In this document: positions 46,956 through 57,457 of the stretch, piece by piece
How the letters are laid out: each line of letters opens with the position of its first letter
Numbering within the stretch: position 1 is the stretch's first letter
Source of the DNA: Chondrocystis sp. NIES-4102
GTDB taxonomy: Bacteria > Cyanobacteriota > Cyanobacteriia > Cyanobacteriales > Xenococcaceae
Reading direction: 5' to 3'
DNA length: 64,000 nt
NCBI GenBank assembly: GCA_002368355.1
Contig: AP018281.1
Span: 2,480,001 to 2,544,000 of the forward strand
Position numbers and translations under genes: made by a program
Notes under the pieces: generated by a model
The model's input: only the letters and a program-made list of their open reading frames with translations
What the model was told of the DNA's origin: nothing
Databases searched by the model: none

Positions 46956-49292
46956 GTGAGCGAAGCGATTAAAACCTTGTGTCCCTATTGCGGGGTTGGC
47001 TGTGGTTTAGAAGTTCTACCTCCAGCCCAGTCGGGAAAAGCAACCAATCGAGATAGTCAAGGAAATCTTCTCTGGCAAGTGCGGGGCGATCGCTCTCATC
47101 CTTCTAGTTTGGGTAAAGTATGTGTCAAAGGTGGTACTATCACAGAATCGATCGATAAAAACCGCCTAAAATATCCGATGATGCGCTCTGCTTTAGATCA
47201 AGAGTTTCAACGTGTTAGTTGGGATGAGGCTTTAGATCGGATAGTAACTCGTATTCAAGAAGTTAGAGAAATACAAGGGTCTGATGGCATATGTATGTAT
47301 GGATCAGGACAGTTTCAGACTGAAGATTATTATATTGCCCAAAAGCTACTCAAAGGTTGTTTAGGGACTAATAATTTTGACGCTAATTCTCGTCTATGTA
47401 TGTCATCTGCTGTAGCTGGTTATATACAAAGTTTTGGCTCAGATGGCCCCCCTGCTTGTTATGATGATTTGGAATTAACTGATTGTGCTTTTTTAATTGG
47501 CACAAACACTGCTGAGTGTCACCCCATTGTTTATAACCGTTTGCGGATGCACCACAAGAAAAACCGCAAAGTAAAAATGATTGTTGTCGATCCTCGGGAA
47601 ACTAAAACCGCTAAGGATGCAGATTTACACTTAGCTATTCAACCTGGTACAGATATGGATCTGCTCAATGGTATAGCTCATCTATTATTGCGTTGGGGAT
47701 CTTTAGATACCTACTTTATAGATGAATGTACCCAAGGTTTTGGGAAATTTGCCCAATTAATACAAGATTACCCTCCCGAATTAGTTGCCCGTCGTTGTGG
47801 CATCAGCGTCGAACAATTGGAAACTGCAGCCCGCTATTGGGCGCAAGCGGATAGAGTTTTGTCTCTATGGTCGATGGGGGTTAACCAATCTTCCGAAGGG
47901 ACAGCCAAAGTACGTACTTTGATTAATCTTCACTTAATGACTGGCAATATCGGCAAACCAGGGGCGGGCCCATTTTCCCTCACAGGACAACCCAATGCAA
48001 TGGGAGGTAGGGAAGCAGGAGGATTAGCCCATATTCTCCCTGGTTATCGAGTGATTAGTAACCCTCAACACCGAGCGGAGGTAGAACAAGCCTGGCAACT
48101 GCCAAGGGGTAGTATTAGCCCTTATCCTGGTAAAGATGCTTGGAGTATGATTACTGGTTTGGAAACGGGGGAAGTGGGCTTACTTTGGGTGGCTGCTACC
48201 AATCCTGCGGTGAGTATGCCTGATTTAGAAAGAACTAAAAAAGCCTTGTTGCGATCGCCTTTGACGATTGTGCAAGATGCTTATTACCCGATGGAAACCG
48301 CCACCTATGCCCACATCCTCTTACCCGCAGCCCAATGGGGAGAAAAAACAGGAACTATGACTAATTCTGAACGGGTGGTTACTCTTTGTCAGCAATTTCG
48401 TCCCCCTGTAGGTGAGGCTCGACCTGACTGGGCTATCTTTGCTGAAGTTGGTCGTCGTTTGGGTTTTACTAAAGAGTTTGATTTTGCCAATTCTGCCGAA
48501 GTGTATCAGGAATTTGTCCAGTTAACCGTAGGTCGCCCTTGCGATCTTAGTGGTTTAACTCATGGTAGATTACGCCAACAAGGCCCAATTCAATGGCCCT
48601 GCCCCTTGGAATCCCCAGACCAGCTAGAATTAAATGAAACAGCTTTAGTTTGTCAAACTGACGGCAATACGGATCAGATAGAGGAATCTAAAGTAGGTTT
48701 TTTTTCTAACTTATTTAGGAAGGAGCAAACCCCCGTAGCTAAAAGATTGTATACCGATGGTGTGTTTAATACTCCAGATGGTAGAGCCAAGTTTGCAGCT
48801 TTCCATTCTCGCGGATTGGCAGAACCTCTTGATCCAGACTATCCCTTAGTTCTAACTGTTGGTCGTCTCTACGAACATTGGCATACTATGACGCGGACTG
48901 GGCGGATTGATAAAATTATGAAAAAACAACCTCAACCATTTATAGAAATTCACCCTAAAGATGCCTCTAGATTAGGGATTGAACCAGAAATGATGGTAGA
49001 AGTGCGATCGCGCCGAGGTCGAGCCTGTTTTGCTGCTAAAATCACCACTGCTATTGTCCCTGGAACGGTCTTTGTACCCATGCACTGGGGCGCATTATGG
49101 ACAGATAACGGTGAAGCAAATTCCCTCACTCATCCTCAATCCTGTCCTATCTCTCTACAACCTGAATTAAAAGCTTGTGCAGTTAATATAACTCCCGTTA
49201 ACAGCCTTTCTTCTTTGAATACTTCCATACCAGAAGCCCAGAATACTAATTTAAATTATCAAGATGAGCGCAAAACTGTTCGTAGTTTTTAA
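46956..49292 (+). CDS. narB: assimilatory nitrate reductase
   Basis: NarB reduces nitrate to nitrite with reduced ferredoxin in the cytoplasm. The 778-residue molybdopterin enzyme carries the N-terminal [4Fe-4S] cysteines C9, C12, C16 and C56 ([20 protein letters not shown]), a molybdenum-site cysteine in [12 protein letters not shown], and the C-terminal Mo-cofactor domain ([30 protein letters not shown]). It starts at a GTG 7 bases after CAGGAGATA. It acts with the permease upstream. Confidence 0.95.
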   Translation: MSEAIKTLCPYCGVGCGLEVLPPAQSGKATNRDSQGNLLWQVRGDRSHPSSLGKVCVKGGTITESIDKNRLKYPMMRSALDQEFQRVSWDEALDRIVTRIQEVREIQGSDGICMYGSGQFQTEDYYIAQKLLKGCLGTNNFDANSRLCMSSAVAGYIQSFGSDGPPACYDDLELTDCAFLIGTNTAECHPIVYNRLRMHHKKNRKVKMIVVDPRETKTAKDADLHLAIQPGTDMDLLNGIAHLLLRWGSLDTYFIDECTQGFGKFAQLIQDYPPELVARRCGISVEQLETAARYWAQADRVLSLWSMGVNQSSEGTAKVRTLINLHLMTGNIGKPGAGPFSLTGQPNAMGGREAGGLAHILPGYRVISNPQHRAEVEQAWQLPRGSISPYPGKDAWSMITGLETGEVGLLWVAATNPAVSMPDLERTKKALLRSPLTIVQDAYYPMETATYAHILLPAAQWGEKTGTMTNSERVVTLCQQFRPPVGEARPDWAIFAEVGRRLGFTKEFDFANSAEVYQEFVQLTVGRPCDLSGLTHGRLRQQGPIQWPCPLESPDQLELNETALVCQTDGNTDQIEESKVGFFSNLFRKEQTPVAKRLYTDGVFNTPDGRAKFAAFHSRGLAEPLDPDYPLVLTVGRLYEHWHTMTRTGRIDKIMKKQPQPFIEIHPKDASRLGIEPEMMVEVRSRRGRACFAAKITTAIVPGTVFVPMHWGALWTDNGEANSLTHPQSCPISLQPELKACAVNITPVNSLSSLNTSIPEAQNTNLNYQDERKTVRSF

Positions 49293-49352
49293 CTTCTCCT
49301 CCTTCTTGCCAAAACCTTTATAATAAAGATATATGAATAAATATTAATTATT

Positions 49353-49604
49353 ATGAAGTTGCCAGACTTAGATACTCAAACTATTGACCGCGTAGTAGAA
49401 ATGGCTTGGGAAGATCGCACTCCCTTTGCAGCGATCGAAACTCAATTCGGTTTAAAAGAGAAAGAAGTTATTACATTAATGCGTAGAGAAATGAAGCCAT
49501 CGAGCTTTAAAATGTGGCGTGAGCGAGTTACAGGTCGTAAAACCAAGCACCTAGTCCAAAGGGAATTTTTAGTAGGACGGTTTCGCTGTAAAGAGCAGAA
49601 ATAG
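49353..49604 (+). CDS. DUF2805/TIGR03643-type small protein
   Basis: This 83-residue basic protein has a helix-turn-helix-like look: MAWEDRTPFAAIETQFGLKE, VITLMRREMKPSSFKMWRER and KTKHLVQREFLVGRFRC. The pattern matches the short conserved family DUF2805, whose function is unknown. It follows narB by 60 bases and could be co-transcribed. Confidence 0.82.
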   Translation: MKLPDLDTQTIDRVVEMAWEDRTPFAAIETQFGLKEKEVITLMRREMKPSSFKMWRERVTGRKTKHLVQREFLVGRFRCKEQK

Positions 49605-49831
49605 ACTTAGTATTAAGCTGGCGTTGCCTAATTGATGTATGATTTTTGAAATATTTATACCTTCTTAGATAAAAAAGCTAAGAGTTCATAACAGAATTAT
49701 TTTTTACCCTCATACTTTTAATTACCAACGCCGTTATCTTTACTCAGACTATGTATCAGGTTTTCTATCAAGACAAAGTTTTTTAACTGCTTCTAGCAAT
49801 TTAAAATTGTCACCTATCAAACTAAGATTGC

Positions 49832-51007
49832 TTAACTTTGCCAATATTTATAAGCAGTGTAAGCCATAGTAACCACCCCTGTAATGATAGCTTCCTCATC
49901 CACTTCAAACTTTGGATGGTGTAGAGGATAATTATTTTTATTCTCATATCCCACTCCCAAGCGAAACATACAACCAGGAGCTTTTTCTAAATATACTGAA
50001 AAATCTTCAGCCCCCAAAGAAGGCTCAGGTAAGATTTGCACACTTTCATCACCCCAAGCCTCACGAGTTGCTGCTTCCACTATTTGGGTTAACTTAGGAT
50101 CATTCTGTACTGAAGGAACACCGCGACGATAGTCTACTTTATATTTTGCTCCAAAGGTTTGACAAATACCTTTAACAATATCCTCAATCCATTGTGGTAA
50201 ATTAGCATGGCTTTGGGGATGAAGCGATCGCACTGTGCCCAACATCCGTACACGATCTGCAATAACGTTATGCGCCCTACCACCTTCGATTTTGCCAATG
50301 GATAAGACAATGGGATGTAGAGGATTTTGAGTGCGACTAATTGACTGCTGGAGGGTTGTAATTACTTGCGCAGCAATCCATATAGCATCGATCGCCTGAT
50401 GAGGACGTGCGCCATGTCCTGATTCTCCCTCAATAATAATTTCTAATTCATCAGCAGCAGAAGTCAACGCCCCATAGCGAATACCAATCTGACGAGCAGG
50501 AATAGAAGGAAATACATGAACACCATAAATCGCATCCACTTCTTCAATTGCTCCATCTTTAACCATCCATCTAGCACCTTGGGCTATTTCTTCGGCTGGT
50601 TGGAATAAAAACCTTACCCTACCAGGCAAAGGTTGGGATAACTGAGATAAAACCATTGCTGTCCCCAAACCAAGGGTAGAATGGACATCATGACCGCAGG
50701 CGTGCATCACCCCAGGATTACGTGAAGCAAAATCTAATGAGATTAATTCTTGAATTGGCAGTGCATCCATATCCGTACGAATGGCTAAAGTACGGCGATC
50801 GCTCTGTGACCCTGTTAATTCTCCAACTACACCTGTTTTACCAACTGCTTCTTTAACGCTAAGTCCATAGGAAGATAGTACCCCTGCAATATAGGCAGAA
50901 GTCTGATATTCTTCCCCACTTAATTCTGGGTGAGCATGAAGATGACGACGGATTTCAATTAGTCGTGGAGCAAAATTTTGAGCAATATTTTTTATTTCAG
51001 AGAGCAT
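49832..51007 (-). CDS. M20 family amidohydrolase
   Basis: This 391-residue metal-dependent hydrolase resembles N-acyl-amino-acid and IAA-amino-acid hydrolases. It shows RRHLHAHPELSGEEYQT, the metal-site IRTDMDALPI, MHACGHDVHSTLG, FQPAEEIAQGARWMVKDG, and LGAEDFSVYLEKAPG. Its natural substrate is unknown. A paralogue lies at 57458-58723. Confidence 0.9.
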   Translation of the reverse strand: MLSEIKNIAQNFAPRLIEIRRHLHAHPELSGEEYQTSAYIAGVLSSYGLSVKEAVGKTGVVGELTGSQSDRRTLAIRTDMDALPIQELISLDFASRNPGVMHACGHDVHSTLGLGTAMVLSQLSQPLPGRVRFLFQPAEEIAQGARWMVKDGAIEEVDAIYGVHVFPSIPARQIGIRYGALTSAADELEIIIEGESGHGARPHQAIDAIWIAAQVITTLQQSISRTQNPLHPIVLSIGKIEGGRAHNVIADRVRMLGTVRSLHPQSHANLPQWIEDIVKGICQTFGAKYKVDYRRGVPSVQNDPKLTQIVEAATREAWGDESVQILPEPSLGAEDFSVYLEKAPGCMFRLGVGYENKNNYPLHHPKFEVDEEAIITGVVTMAYTAYKYWQS

Positions 51008-51167
51008 TTAATTAAAAAGGCGATATCGTACTTGTTTCTTAGAAGTTAGAGTAATCTCAGACTCCAATAGATACTCAAGTACTACTATTTATCTACTGAT
51101 TTAATAATTAGCCAATAGTTAGTTTAAAAAAAATCCAACTTCTAGATTTAACTATCTTTTTTAAATT

Positions 51168-51893
51168 TTATTCTTGGTCTACTATAACTACAGTAATGTT
51201 ATCAGATCCACCAGCAGCTTTGGCAGCTTTAATTAATTCTTCAGCAGTGGTCTGACAAGACTGGTAATTAGCTAAAGCAGATTCGATCTCAGTATCAGAA
51301 ACTTCTTCTGTTAAACCATCACTACAAATCAATATACGATCCCCAGACTTCATCTCCAATTCTTGAATGTCGATCTGCTGCAAATCTTCCCTACCCAAAC
51401 ACTGAGATAATACGTGTCTCCAAGGATGTATCTTCGCTTGTTCTACAGCAATTTCACCCTTTTTAAGAGCCATTCCCACCCAGGTATGATCATCAGTAAT
51501 CTGCTCTAATGTTGAGCTACGGAAACGATATAAACGAGAATCCCCGACATGAGCGCACCAAGGTTGTTCTTCTCGAAATATTAAAACTACTACAGTTGTC
51601 CCCATATCCCTTCTTTCGGGATGAACTTGTTGGTCTTTTACAATACCTATGTTTGCAGCTTTTATTGCCTCTTCTAAGAGTAATTGTGAGGGCATGGGGG
51701 AATCCCAATGTTGGTTTAGATAAGCTTGAATTACTTCTGTTGCTATCCTACTAGCCTCCTGTCCACCAGCGTGTCCTCCCATACCATCAGCTACTATGAA
51801 GTAACGACCATTATCGTTATCAACATAATAACTATCTTGGTTGGCTGTTCTTACAACCCCTGTATCCGTAAGACCTATAAAGTGACGCTTCAT
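51168..51893 (-). CDS. PP2C-family serine/threonine phosphatase
   Basis: This 241-residue metal-dependent phosphatase has the bacterial PP2C (Stp1/PrpC) motifs: TDTGVVRTANQDSYYVD, IVADGMGGHAGGQEASRIA, AHVGDSRLYRFRS, ITDDHTWVG, ILICSDGLTEEVSD and GGSDNITVVIV. It has no membrane span. It likely reverses serine/threonine protein phosphorylation. No classical kinase adjoins it, but the ABC1 kinase-like gene lies next upstream on the same strand, 81 bases away. Confidence 0.94.
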   Translation of the reverse strand: MKRHFIGLTDTGVVRTANQDSYYVDNDNGRYFIVADGMGGHAGGQEASRIATEVIQAYLNQHWDSPMPSQLLLEEAIKAANIGIVKDQQVHPERRDMGTTVVVLIFREEQPWCAHVGDSRLYRFRSSTLEQITDDHTWVGMALKKGEIAVEQAKIHPWRHVLSQCLGREDLQQIDIQELEMKSGDRILICSDGLTEEVSDTEIESALANYQSCQTTAEELIKAAKAAGGSDNITVVIVDQE

Positions 51894-51974
51894 AAACAGT
51901 TAATCAGTATACTGGTAACACCAAAGATAGGATTGAAAACCTAAAAAACTACGTGACAGCCTAATATATCTTTT

Positions 51975-53744
51975 TTAATACATACGGTCAATACGATCAA
52001 GACGATTTAATAATCGCAATAATGCCCAACCAGGTAATAAAGACACAGTAGCAGCTACACCAGCCAAAATCTCATATCCTCCAACCAACAGCATAGTTGC
52101 ACAAATTAACAATGCGCTTAACAGTACAGTATAGTTTGTACCGAGTTGAATGGCACTTAAGCGACGCATCACCCGTTCCGATTCTATTGAACGAACACGT
52201 ACACGTAAATCGCCCCTTTCCAATTTATCTATAGTATCGTCGATTCGTCTAGGTAAACCCAAGGCAGTTGACCCTACCTGGGCTGCTTGTCTACCTATTT
52301 CATCAAAAATAGTACTACGGTTTGAACCATTATTACTAGTCATAAGTTTCATTGCATAAGGTTGAGCAACTTCCATAAAATTAAATTCGGGATCTAAACC
52401 CTTACCCACACCCTCTAAAGTAGAAAAAGCGCGCATCACAAAAGTAAAGGTAGCAGGGAAGCGAAAGGGTTGACCATAGGCAATTTCATATAAATCTTCG
52501 CTAATAGCGTCTACTGATTGCTCTTCAAAGGGCTTGTCCATAAAATTATCCAGCATAAACTGAATTGAACGACGCACTGAAGCCATATCACCTGTTGGAA
52601 CTAATGCACCCAGGTTGATTAATGAGTTTACTACGGCATCCGAATTTTTTTGGGCTATCCCCATCAATGTATCCATTAAGCCTTCACGAATATTACTTTC
52701 GATCTGCCCCATCATCCCAAAATCATAAAAAATTAAAGCTCCATCGGAATTTACTGCCAAATTACCTGGATGAGGATCTGCATGGAAAAAACCACCATTA
52801 AGAATTTGCTGAAGATAAGCTTTTGCCCCTAATCTTGCTAACACTTTGCGATCCAACCCAGCAGCTTCTATTGCTTCATAGTGACTAATTTTGATTCCAG
52901 GTAGATATTCTAAAGTTAAAACTCTAGGAGAGGCATATTTCCAGTATACACGGGGAACACAAACCCAGTCTTCTCCCCGAAAGTTACGGCGAAAAGTATC
53001 TGCATTACGCCCTTCGTTGATATACTCCGTTTCTTCCCACAAAATGCGACAACACTCGTCATAAATTCCTAACCAGTCGCGGTTTTCGCCCCACTTGGGA
53101 TGATTTTGAAAATAGCGAGCAATCTGACGTAAAATAGCTAAATCTACGGTAAATAACTGTTTTAAGCCTGGTCTTTGGACTTTTACCACTACCTCTTCAC
53201 CACTATGTAGTTTAGCTTTATGTACCTGTCCTAAACTGGCAGCAGCTAGAGGGGTAGGATCAAAACTGGCAAATAATTTGTCAATTGGTTTACCTAAGTC
53301 TTCGGCTATAATCTCTTCTACAAGCTCATAAGCAAAAGCAGGCACTCTATCTTGTAATTTAGTGAGTTCTTCGACATACTCAGCAGGAAAAAGATCAGCG
53401 CGGGTAGAAAATAATTGACCGACTTTAATAAAAGTTGGCCCTAATTCTAAAAAGCTTTCGCGAATCCAAATAGCTTGTGCTTTACGTCTAGCTGCTAATT
53501 TGCTTTCTGTAAAACCGTTAAGATAAGTCCACTTACGATTATTGCGCCAAATTTTAAATAGGAAACTTAAGACAAATACCCAAATATCCAATCGACGACG
53601 ATTAACAGAGTATTTAGGGCGATTCCAACGGTAAGATTTGGCAGATAACATTGGTCTAGTTTCTTTCCCAGGGGAAGTCATGGCTGAAACAGACTGGTTT
53701 GAATTGTTGTTTAGGGAATTTGGCTGGGGCAAAACGGCAGACAC
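51975..53744 (-). CDS. ABC1/UbiB-type atypical kinase-like protein
   Basis: The 589-residue protein has the UbiB/AarF family core: ELGPTFIKVGQLFSTRADLF (KxGQ motif), PLAAASLGQVHKAKLHSGEE (Ala-rich loop), VVKVQRPGL, and FFHADPHPGNLAVNSDGALI with FYDFGMMGQI. Two hydrophobic segments lie at the C-terminus (about 535-575). Members regulate isoprenoid-quinone synthesis; cyanobacteria and plastids have several. Its exact target is unknown. Confidence 0.92.
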   Translation of the reverse strand: MSAVLPQPNSLNNNSNQSVSAMTSPGKETRPMLSAKSYRWNRPKYSVNRRRLDIWVFVLSFLFKIWRNNRKWTYLNGFTESKLAARRKAQAIWIRESFLELGPTFIKVGQLFSTRADLFPAEYVEELTKLQDRVPAFAYELVEEIIAEDLGKPIDKLFASFDPTPLAAASLGQVHKAKLHSGEEVVVKVQRPGLKQLFTVDLAILRQIARYFQNHPKWGENRDWLGIYDECCRILWEETEYINEGRNADTFRRNFRGEDWVCVPRVYWKYASPRVLTLEYLPGIKISHYEAIEAAGLDRKVLARLGAKAYLQQILNGGFFHADPHPGNLAVNSDGALIFYDFGMMGQIESNIREGLMDTLMGIAQKNSDAVVNSLINLGALVPTGDMASVRRSIQFMLDNFMDKPFEEQSVDAISEDLYEIAYGQPFRFPATFTFVMRAFSTLEGVGKGLDPEFNFMEVAQPYAMKLMTSNNGSNRSTIFDEIGRQAAQVGSTALGLPRRIDDTIDKLERGDLRVRVRSIESERVMRRLSAIQLGTNYTVLLSALLICATMLLVGGYEILAGVAATVSLLPGWALLRLLNRLDRIDRMY

Positions 53745-53895
53745 TGGGTTTTTAACGAAATTTTAACTGTGATGTTATTCGGTTAAGTAAAATTAACTAA
53801 TTTTAATATTAGCGACTTATGGCTAAAAAAAGTCGCATTTCCTTAACTACTGCCAAATTAATTTATAACCGATGGAAGAATTAATGCAACTGATT

Positions 53896-54261
53896 CTAAT
53901 TACGGTGTTTTTTTAATTCGGATCTTAAAGTAGCTATTTCAGCCCTTAATTGATCGAGCATTGCCTGTAGATCTGCTGAATTAGCACTATTGATATCAAT
54001 CTTAACAGTGGTAGAAGTGCTGGGTCTACTGGGGGTTGGAGTAGTATAGGTATAAGAAGTAGTAGTAGAAGTGCTGCTATTAGCTGCTTGTTCGGCTCGT
54101 AACTGTACTTCTTCAATAAATTGTCTTAAGTTTTCCCTTTGTTCAGCATCGAATTTACCCAAATCACTCATAATATTGGTGAATGACTCTTCTAGCTTTT
54201 CACTAAAGACTTGCGCTAAGGCTCTACCTAAAAAGAAGGCGTTGGTAACAGGATTATTCAT
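53896..54261 (-). CDS. small conserved protein with coiled-coil end
   Basis: This 121-residue protein has [20 protein letters not shown] and [16 protein letters not shown] in the N-terminal half. A low-complexity serine/threonine linker (about 70-95) follows, then a C-terminal heptad-like [21 protein letters not shown] recall similar proteins in cyanobacteria and plants without an agreed function. It stands between the ABC1 gene and the divergent BON/OmpA-like gene. Confidence 0.75.
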   Translation of the reverse strand: MNNPVTNAFFLGRALAQVFSEKLEESFTNIMSDLGKFDAEQRENLRQFIEEVQLRAEQAANSSTSTTTSYTYTTPTPSRPSTSTTVKIDINSANSADLQAMLDQLRAEIATLRSELKKHRN

Positions 54262-54477
54262 AAGAAAAAATTTTTAAGGCTTTAGTAACAAATTATATCT
54301 CTATTATTTAAGGGTATTATCTAACCCCGACGCAATTGTTGGTAGATAAAAATATTGCTAAAGCATATAAATTAGGGATTTTGAGTTAAATCTATAAACC
54401 ATATACTTTTTCATCTATATCTTTACAATAATTTGAATCTTCTACTATTGTTAAAGAGAGATACAGTAAAATTACAT

Positions 54478-56751
54478 ATGAGTTTATTTGCTGAAAATTT
54501 TGCATCTTTGCCTAAGAATTTTAGCTCCCCTGACCCCGATTCAGATGCAATTAATAATTTATTGAATCTTATTTTAACTTCAGAATTTGAGGAAGAAACT
54601 GAGAAGACTATCAGCGAAGAAGCGACGATCGCTGAATCTGAAGAAGTTCAGGATGATAACTCAACTAATCAAGTTGATAACGATCAAAAACCAAAAGTTG
54701 AGGTGGTTAACCACGAAAAAGCTCCCATTGTGCCTGAAAAACTAGAATCTGAGACTTTTTTGTTCGAGGGAACTATACCAATGGAAGAAACCATATCTAA
54801 ATTTGAAAACTTACAGACTAGTCTAGATACATCAGTAAATCAGTCAAATAATCCTACTGATGCTGAGGCTTATGCCGATAACTTAGAGTTAATAGAGTTA
54901 GTCAATACTTTAATTCCTTTATTGGTTGAGCTTGTTCAATGTAAAATTACAGACTCTCAAGAAGCAATTATTCAAGCCCTTAATCCTCAAATATCTCAAC
55001 TGATTGAACAGCATTTTGTTAAAGATGCCCCAAAAATGGCTAAAGCGATCGCGCCTATTCTTCCCTCTGCTATTACTGAAAAGATTAATTTAGATCCTGA
55101 AGCTATAGCCAAGGCGATCGCGCCTGAAATTGCTCTTGCTATTAAAGAACAAATTCGTTTGGATGAGGATGCTATTGCTACTACCCTAGGGCCTCAAATG
55201 GGTAAATCTATCAAAACACAAATACAGTTGGAACGGGATGCAATGGTAGATGCACTTTACCCTGTAATTGGTAGCACCATTTCTAAATATATGGTGGAAG
55301 TAGTTCAAGATATCAATAGCAAGGTGGAAAATGCGCTGAGTTTTGAAGGAGTTCAACGCAAAATTAAAGCCAAAATGCAGGGGGTTTCTGAAGCGGAATT
55401 AATTTTTCATGAATCTGTAGGTTATCAGGTATTGGCTGTATTTTTAATTAATAAGGATTCTGGGGTAGTAATTCAAGAGGTACAAAAGGACGAAGAAAAG
55501 CATCTCAATTCCGATCTGATTGCAGGGATGTTAACCGCAATACGCAGTTTTGCTAACGATTGTATTGCTTCAGGTTCGGAGTTAGACGCTATTGATTATG
55601 GTGATTGGCAAATTCCGATTGAAGTCGCAGGGTATTGTTATCTGGCTGTGGTGGTGCGGGGTGAACCTTCTAAGAAGTTTAGAACCAAAATTCGTGATGT
55701 TTTGGGGGATATTGTCCTCAAGCATGGTCAAATTATCCAGGATTATGAAGGGAATATGGCAACTGTTCCCTTGGAAATTAAATTTATGTTGGAAGAATTG
55801 ATTGGAGTTGAAACCAATAAACCACATAAATCCGCCTCTCCTGCAACTCTTTTGTGGTTATTAGCTTTTATCTTAAGTATGATTTTAGTTCCTTGGGGTT
55901 TAGTTAATCACCGTGCTAGGTTGGCACAACAAGTAGAATCTACCGTTACTACTCAACTTGATGCTGCACCCGAATTATCTGTATATCGTTTAGAACCATT
56001 TGTGCGTAAAGGTATACTCACGGTAAAAGGAAGAGTGCCAAGTCAAGATCTTCAGCAGCAAGCAACCACAATTATCCAAGCAATTGCTACGAAAAACAAT
56101 TTAAAATTAGATAATCAGATTTTAGCCGTTAATGTCCCCACTGATCCTAAAATGACTCGTGCTGAAATACAGAGGCTTACCCGTTTATTTAATCAGCAAA
56201 GCGACACCCTAATTGATACTGATTATCAAGCATCAGTAGTTACGGTCAGAGGATTTATTTTAAACCCAACACAACAACAGACTATCAGCAAAGCCCTACA
56301 ACAAATACCTGAAGTTAAACAAATAATTTGGCAAACCAGCGATCGCCTACCCTCTATAGATCAGCAGATTATCTTTCCTCTCAATAATACTAAAGTTGAT
56401 TTAAAGGCAAATCAGCATAAAATTAAACTAATTAGTCAGTTTTTGAAGCAATATCCCCAGCTAAACTTAAAATTAGTCGCTAATTGGGATCGACAAGGTT
56501 CGCTTTCTATTAATCAGAAATTAGCTGAGGAACGTTGTAATGGCGTAAAAACAGCCTTGGTGAATCAAGGTGTCGATGCTAGGAGGCTTACACATGATTG
56601 TGCTAATGATGTTGTTAATAATACTCAGCAATCACTCCCCACTCCAACTGGTCTATCTAATATAACCCTTGGTCAAAATGATACCCCACTTATAGAAGCT
56701 CAACGCTATGTCAAATTTGAGCCGTTCATTCCCAAGAATCAATTTAATTAG
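54478..56751 (+). CDS. membrane protein with BON-like and OmpA-like C-terminal domains
   Basis: From the ATG at 54478 the protein has 757 residues. An acidic disordered start is followed by helical repeats (KAIAPILPSAITEKINLDPE, AIAKAIAPEIALAIKEQIRL) and a cytoplasmic domain (about 300-440) with VGYQVLAVFLINKDSGVVIQ. A single membrane span follows (about 457-477, TLLWLLAFILSMILVPWGLV). Two BON-like segments (LSVYRLEPFVRKGILTVKGR; SVVTVRGFILNPTQQQ) and an OmpA-like peptidoglycan-binding region (IIFPLNNTKVDLKANQHKIK, LAEERCNGVKTALVNQGVDA) end the chain. It may tie the cell wall to the cytoplasmic GTPase encoded 81 bases downstream (inference). Confidence 0.78.
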   Translation: MSLFAENFASLPKNFSSPDPDSDAINNLLNLILTSEFEEETEKTISEEATIAESEEVQDDNSTNQVDNDQKPKVEVVNHEKAPIVPEKLESETFLFEGTIPMEETISKFENLQTSLDTSVNQSNNPTDAEAYADNLELIELVNTLIPLLVELVQCKITDSQEAIIQALNPQISQLIEQHFVKDAPKMAKAIAPILPSAITEKINLDPEAIAKAIAPEIALAIKEQIRLDEDAIATTLGPQMGKSIKTQIQLERDAMVDALYPVIGSTISKYMVEVVQDINSKVENALSFEGVQRKIKAKMQGVSEAELIFHESVGYQVLAVFLINKDSGVVIQEVQKDEEKHLNSDLIAGMLTAIRSFANDCIASGSELDAIDYGDWQIPIEVAGYCYLAVVVRGEPSKKFRTKIRDVLGDIVLKHGQIIQDYEGNMATVPLEIKFMLEELIGVETNKPHKSASPATLLWLLAFILSMILVPWGLVNHRARLAQQVESTVTTQLDAAPELSVYRLEPFVRKGILTVKGRVPSQDLQQQATTIIQAIATKNNLKLDNQILAVNVPTDPKMTRAEIQRLTRLFNQQSDTLIDTDYQASVVTVRGFILNPTQQQTISKALQQIPEVKQIIWQTSDRLPSIDQQIIFPLNNTKVDLKANQHKIKLISQFLKQYPQLNLKLVANWDRQGSLSINQKLAEERCNGVKTALVNQGVDARRLTHDCANDVVNNTQQSLPTPTGLSNITLGQNDTPLIEAQRYVKFEPFIPKNQFN

Positions 56752-56832
56752 AAACTAATAGACCAGTTGCTTATATTTTAAGAAGCACGTAAATTATTAT
56801 ATTTCATTGATTCCGCTAAGCGGTATTAGCCC

Positions 56833-57360
56833 ATGCCTGTAATTACCAAAAAAATTTGTTTACTAGGTGATTTTAATGTTGGAAAAACTAGCTTAATCAG
56901 ACGTTTTGTAGAAGATAAATTTAGTGACCAATATTTATCAACCGTAGGAGTTAAAGTATCTCGCAAATTGGTAGATTTACCCAACAATCAAGATATCGAT
57001 CAAGTTAATCTTTTAGTTTGGGATTTAGAAGGTCAAACAAAATTTAAATCTATTACACCTAGTTATCTTAAGGGTGCTAGTGGTTCAATTATTGTTGCCG
57101 ATCTAACTCGTTCTAATACTTTAAATAATTTGAATCAGCATATTGAATTATTTTTGAAAATTAACCCCCAGGCTATTATTAAAATTGCCTTGAATAAAGC
57201 AGATTTAATACCCACAGAAAAATTAACTAAGCTATTAGAAATTTATGGTTGTTGTAACTATCAACAAGTTATTAAAACCTATCAAACCTCTGCTAAAACA
57301 GGAGATGGAGTTGCTGATTTGTTTCAAGAGTTGGCTATGAGTATATCAAATATAGCTTAA
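56833..57360 (+). CDS. Ras/Rab-like small GTPase
   Basis: The 175 residues form one GTPase domain: G1 GDFNVGKTSLIRRF, a switch I region DQYLSTVGVKVSRK, G3 WDLEGQTKFKSITPSYLKGA, G4 NKADLI and G5 TSAKTGDGV. The Ras-like WDTAGQ is WDLEGQ here, still fitting DxxGQ. It lacks a C-terminal lipidation cysteine. It follows the BON/OmpA-like gene in the same direction and may work with its cytoplasmic domain. Confidence 0.88.
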   Translation: MPVITKKICLLGDFNVGKTSLIRRFVEDKFSDQYLSTVGVKVSRKLVDLPNNQDIDQVNLLVWDLEGQTKFKSITPSYLKGASGSIIVADLTRSNTLNNLNQHIELFLKINPQAIIKIALNKADLIPTEKLTKLLEIYGCCNYQQVIKTYQTSAKTGDGVADLFQELAMSISNIA

Positions 57361-57389
57361 AAGATTAGTTGCTTGACAATTCGGATAGA

Positions 57390-57450
57390 TTATAGAGTAG
57401 GAGTCAGGTAGTGGGGGTTTGGATAGTAGGTATTAGAGATCAGTTAAAGG
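57390..57450. repeat. short degenerate heptamer cluster
   Basis: AGAGTAGGAGTCAGGTAGTG, then GGGGTTTGGATAGTAGGTAT and AAAGGCTAAACTC: degenerate pieces of all three heptamers within 60 bases, between convergent genes. Confidence 0.6.
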
Positions 57451-57457
57451 CTAAACT

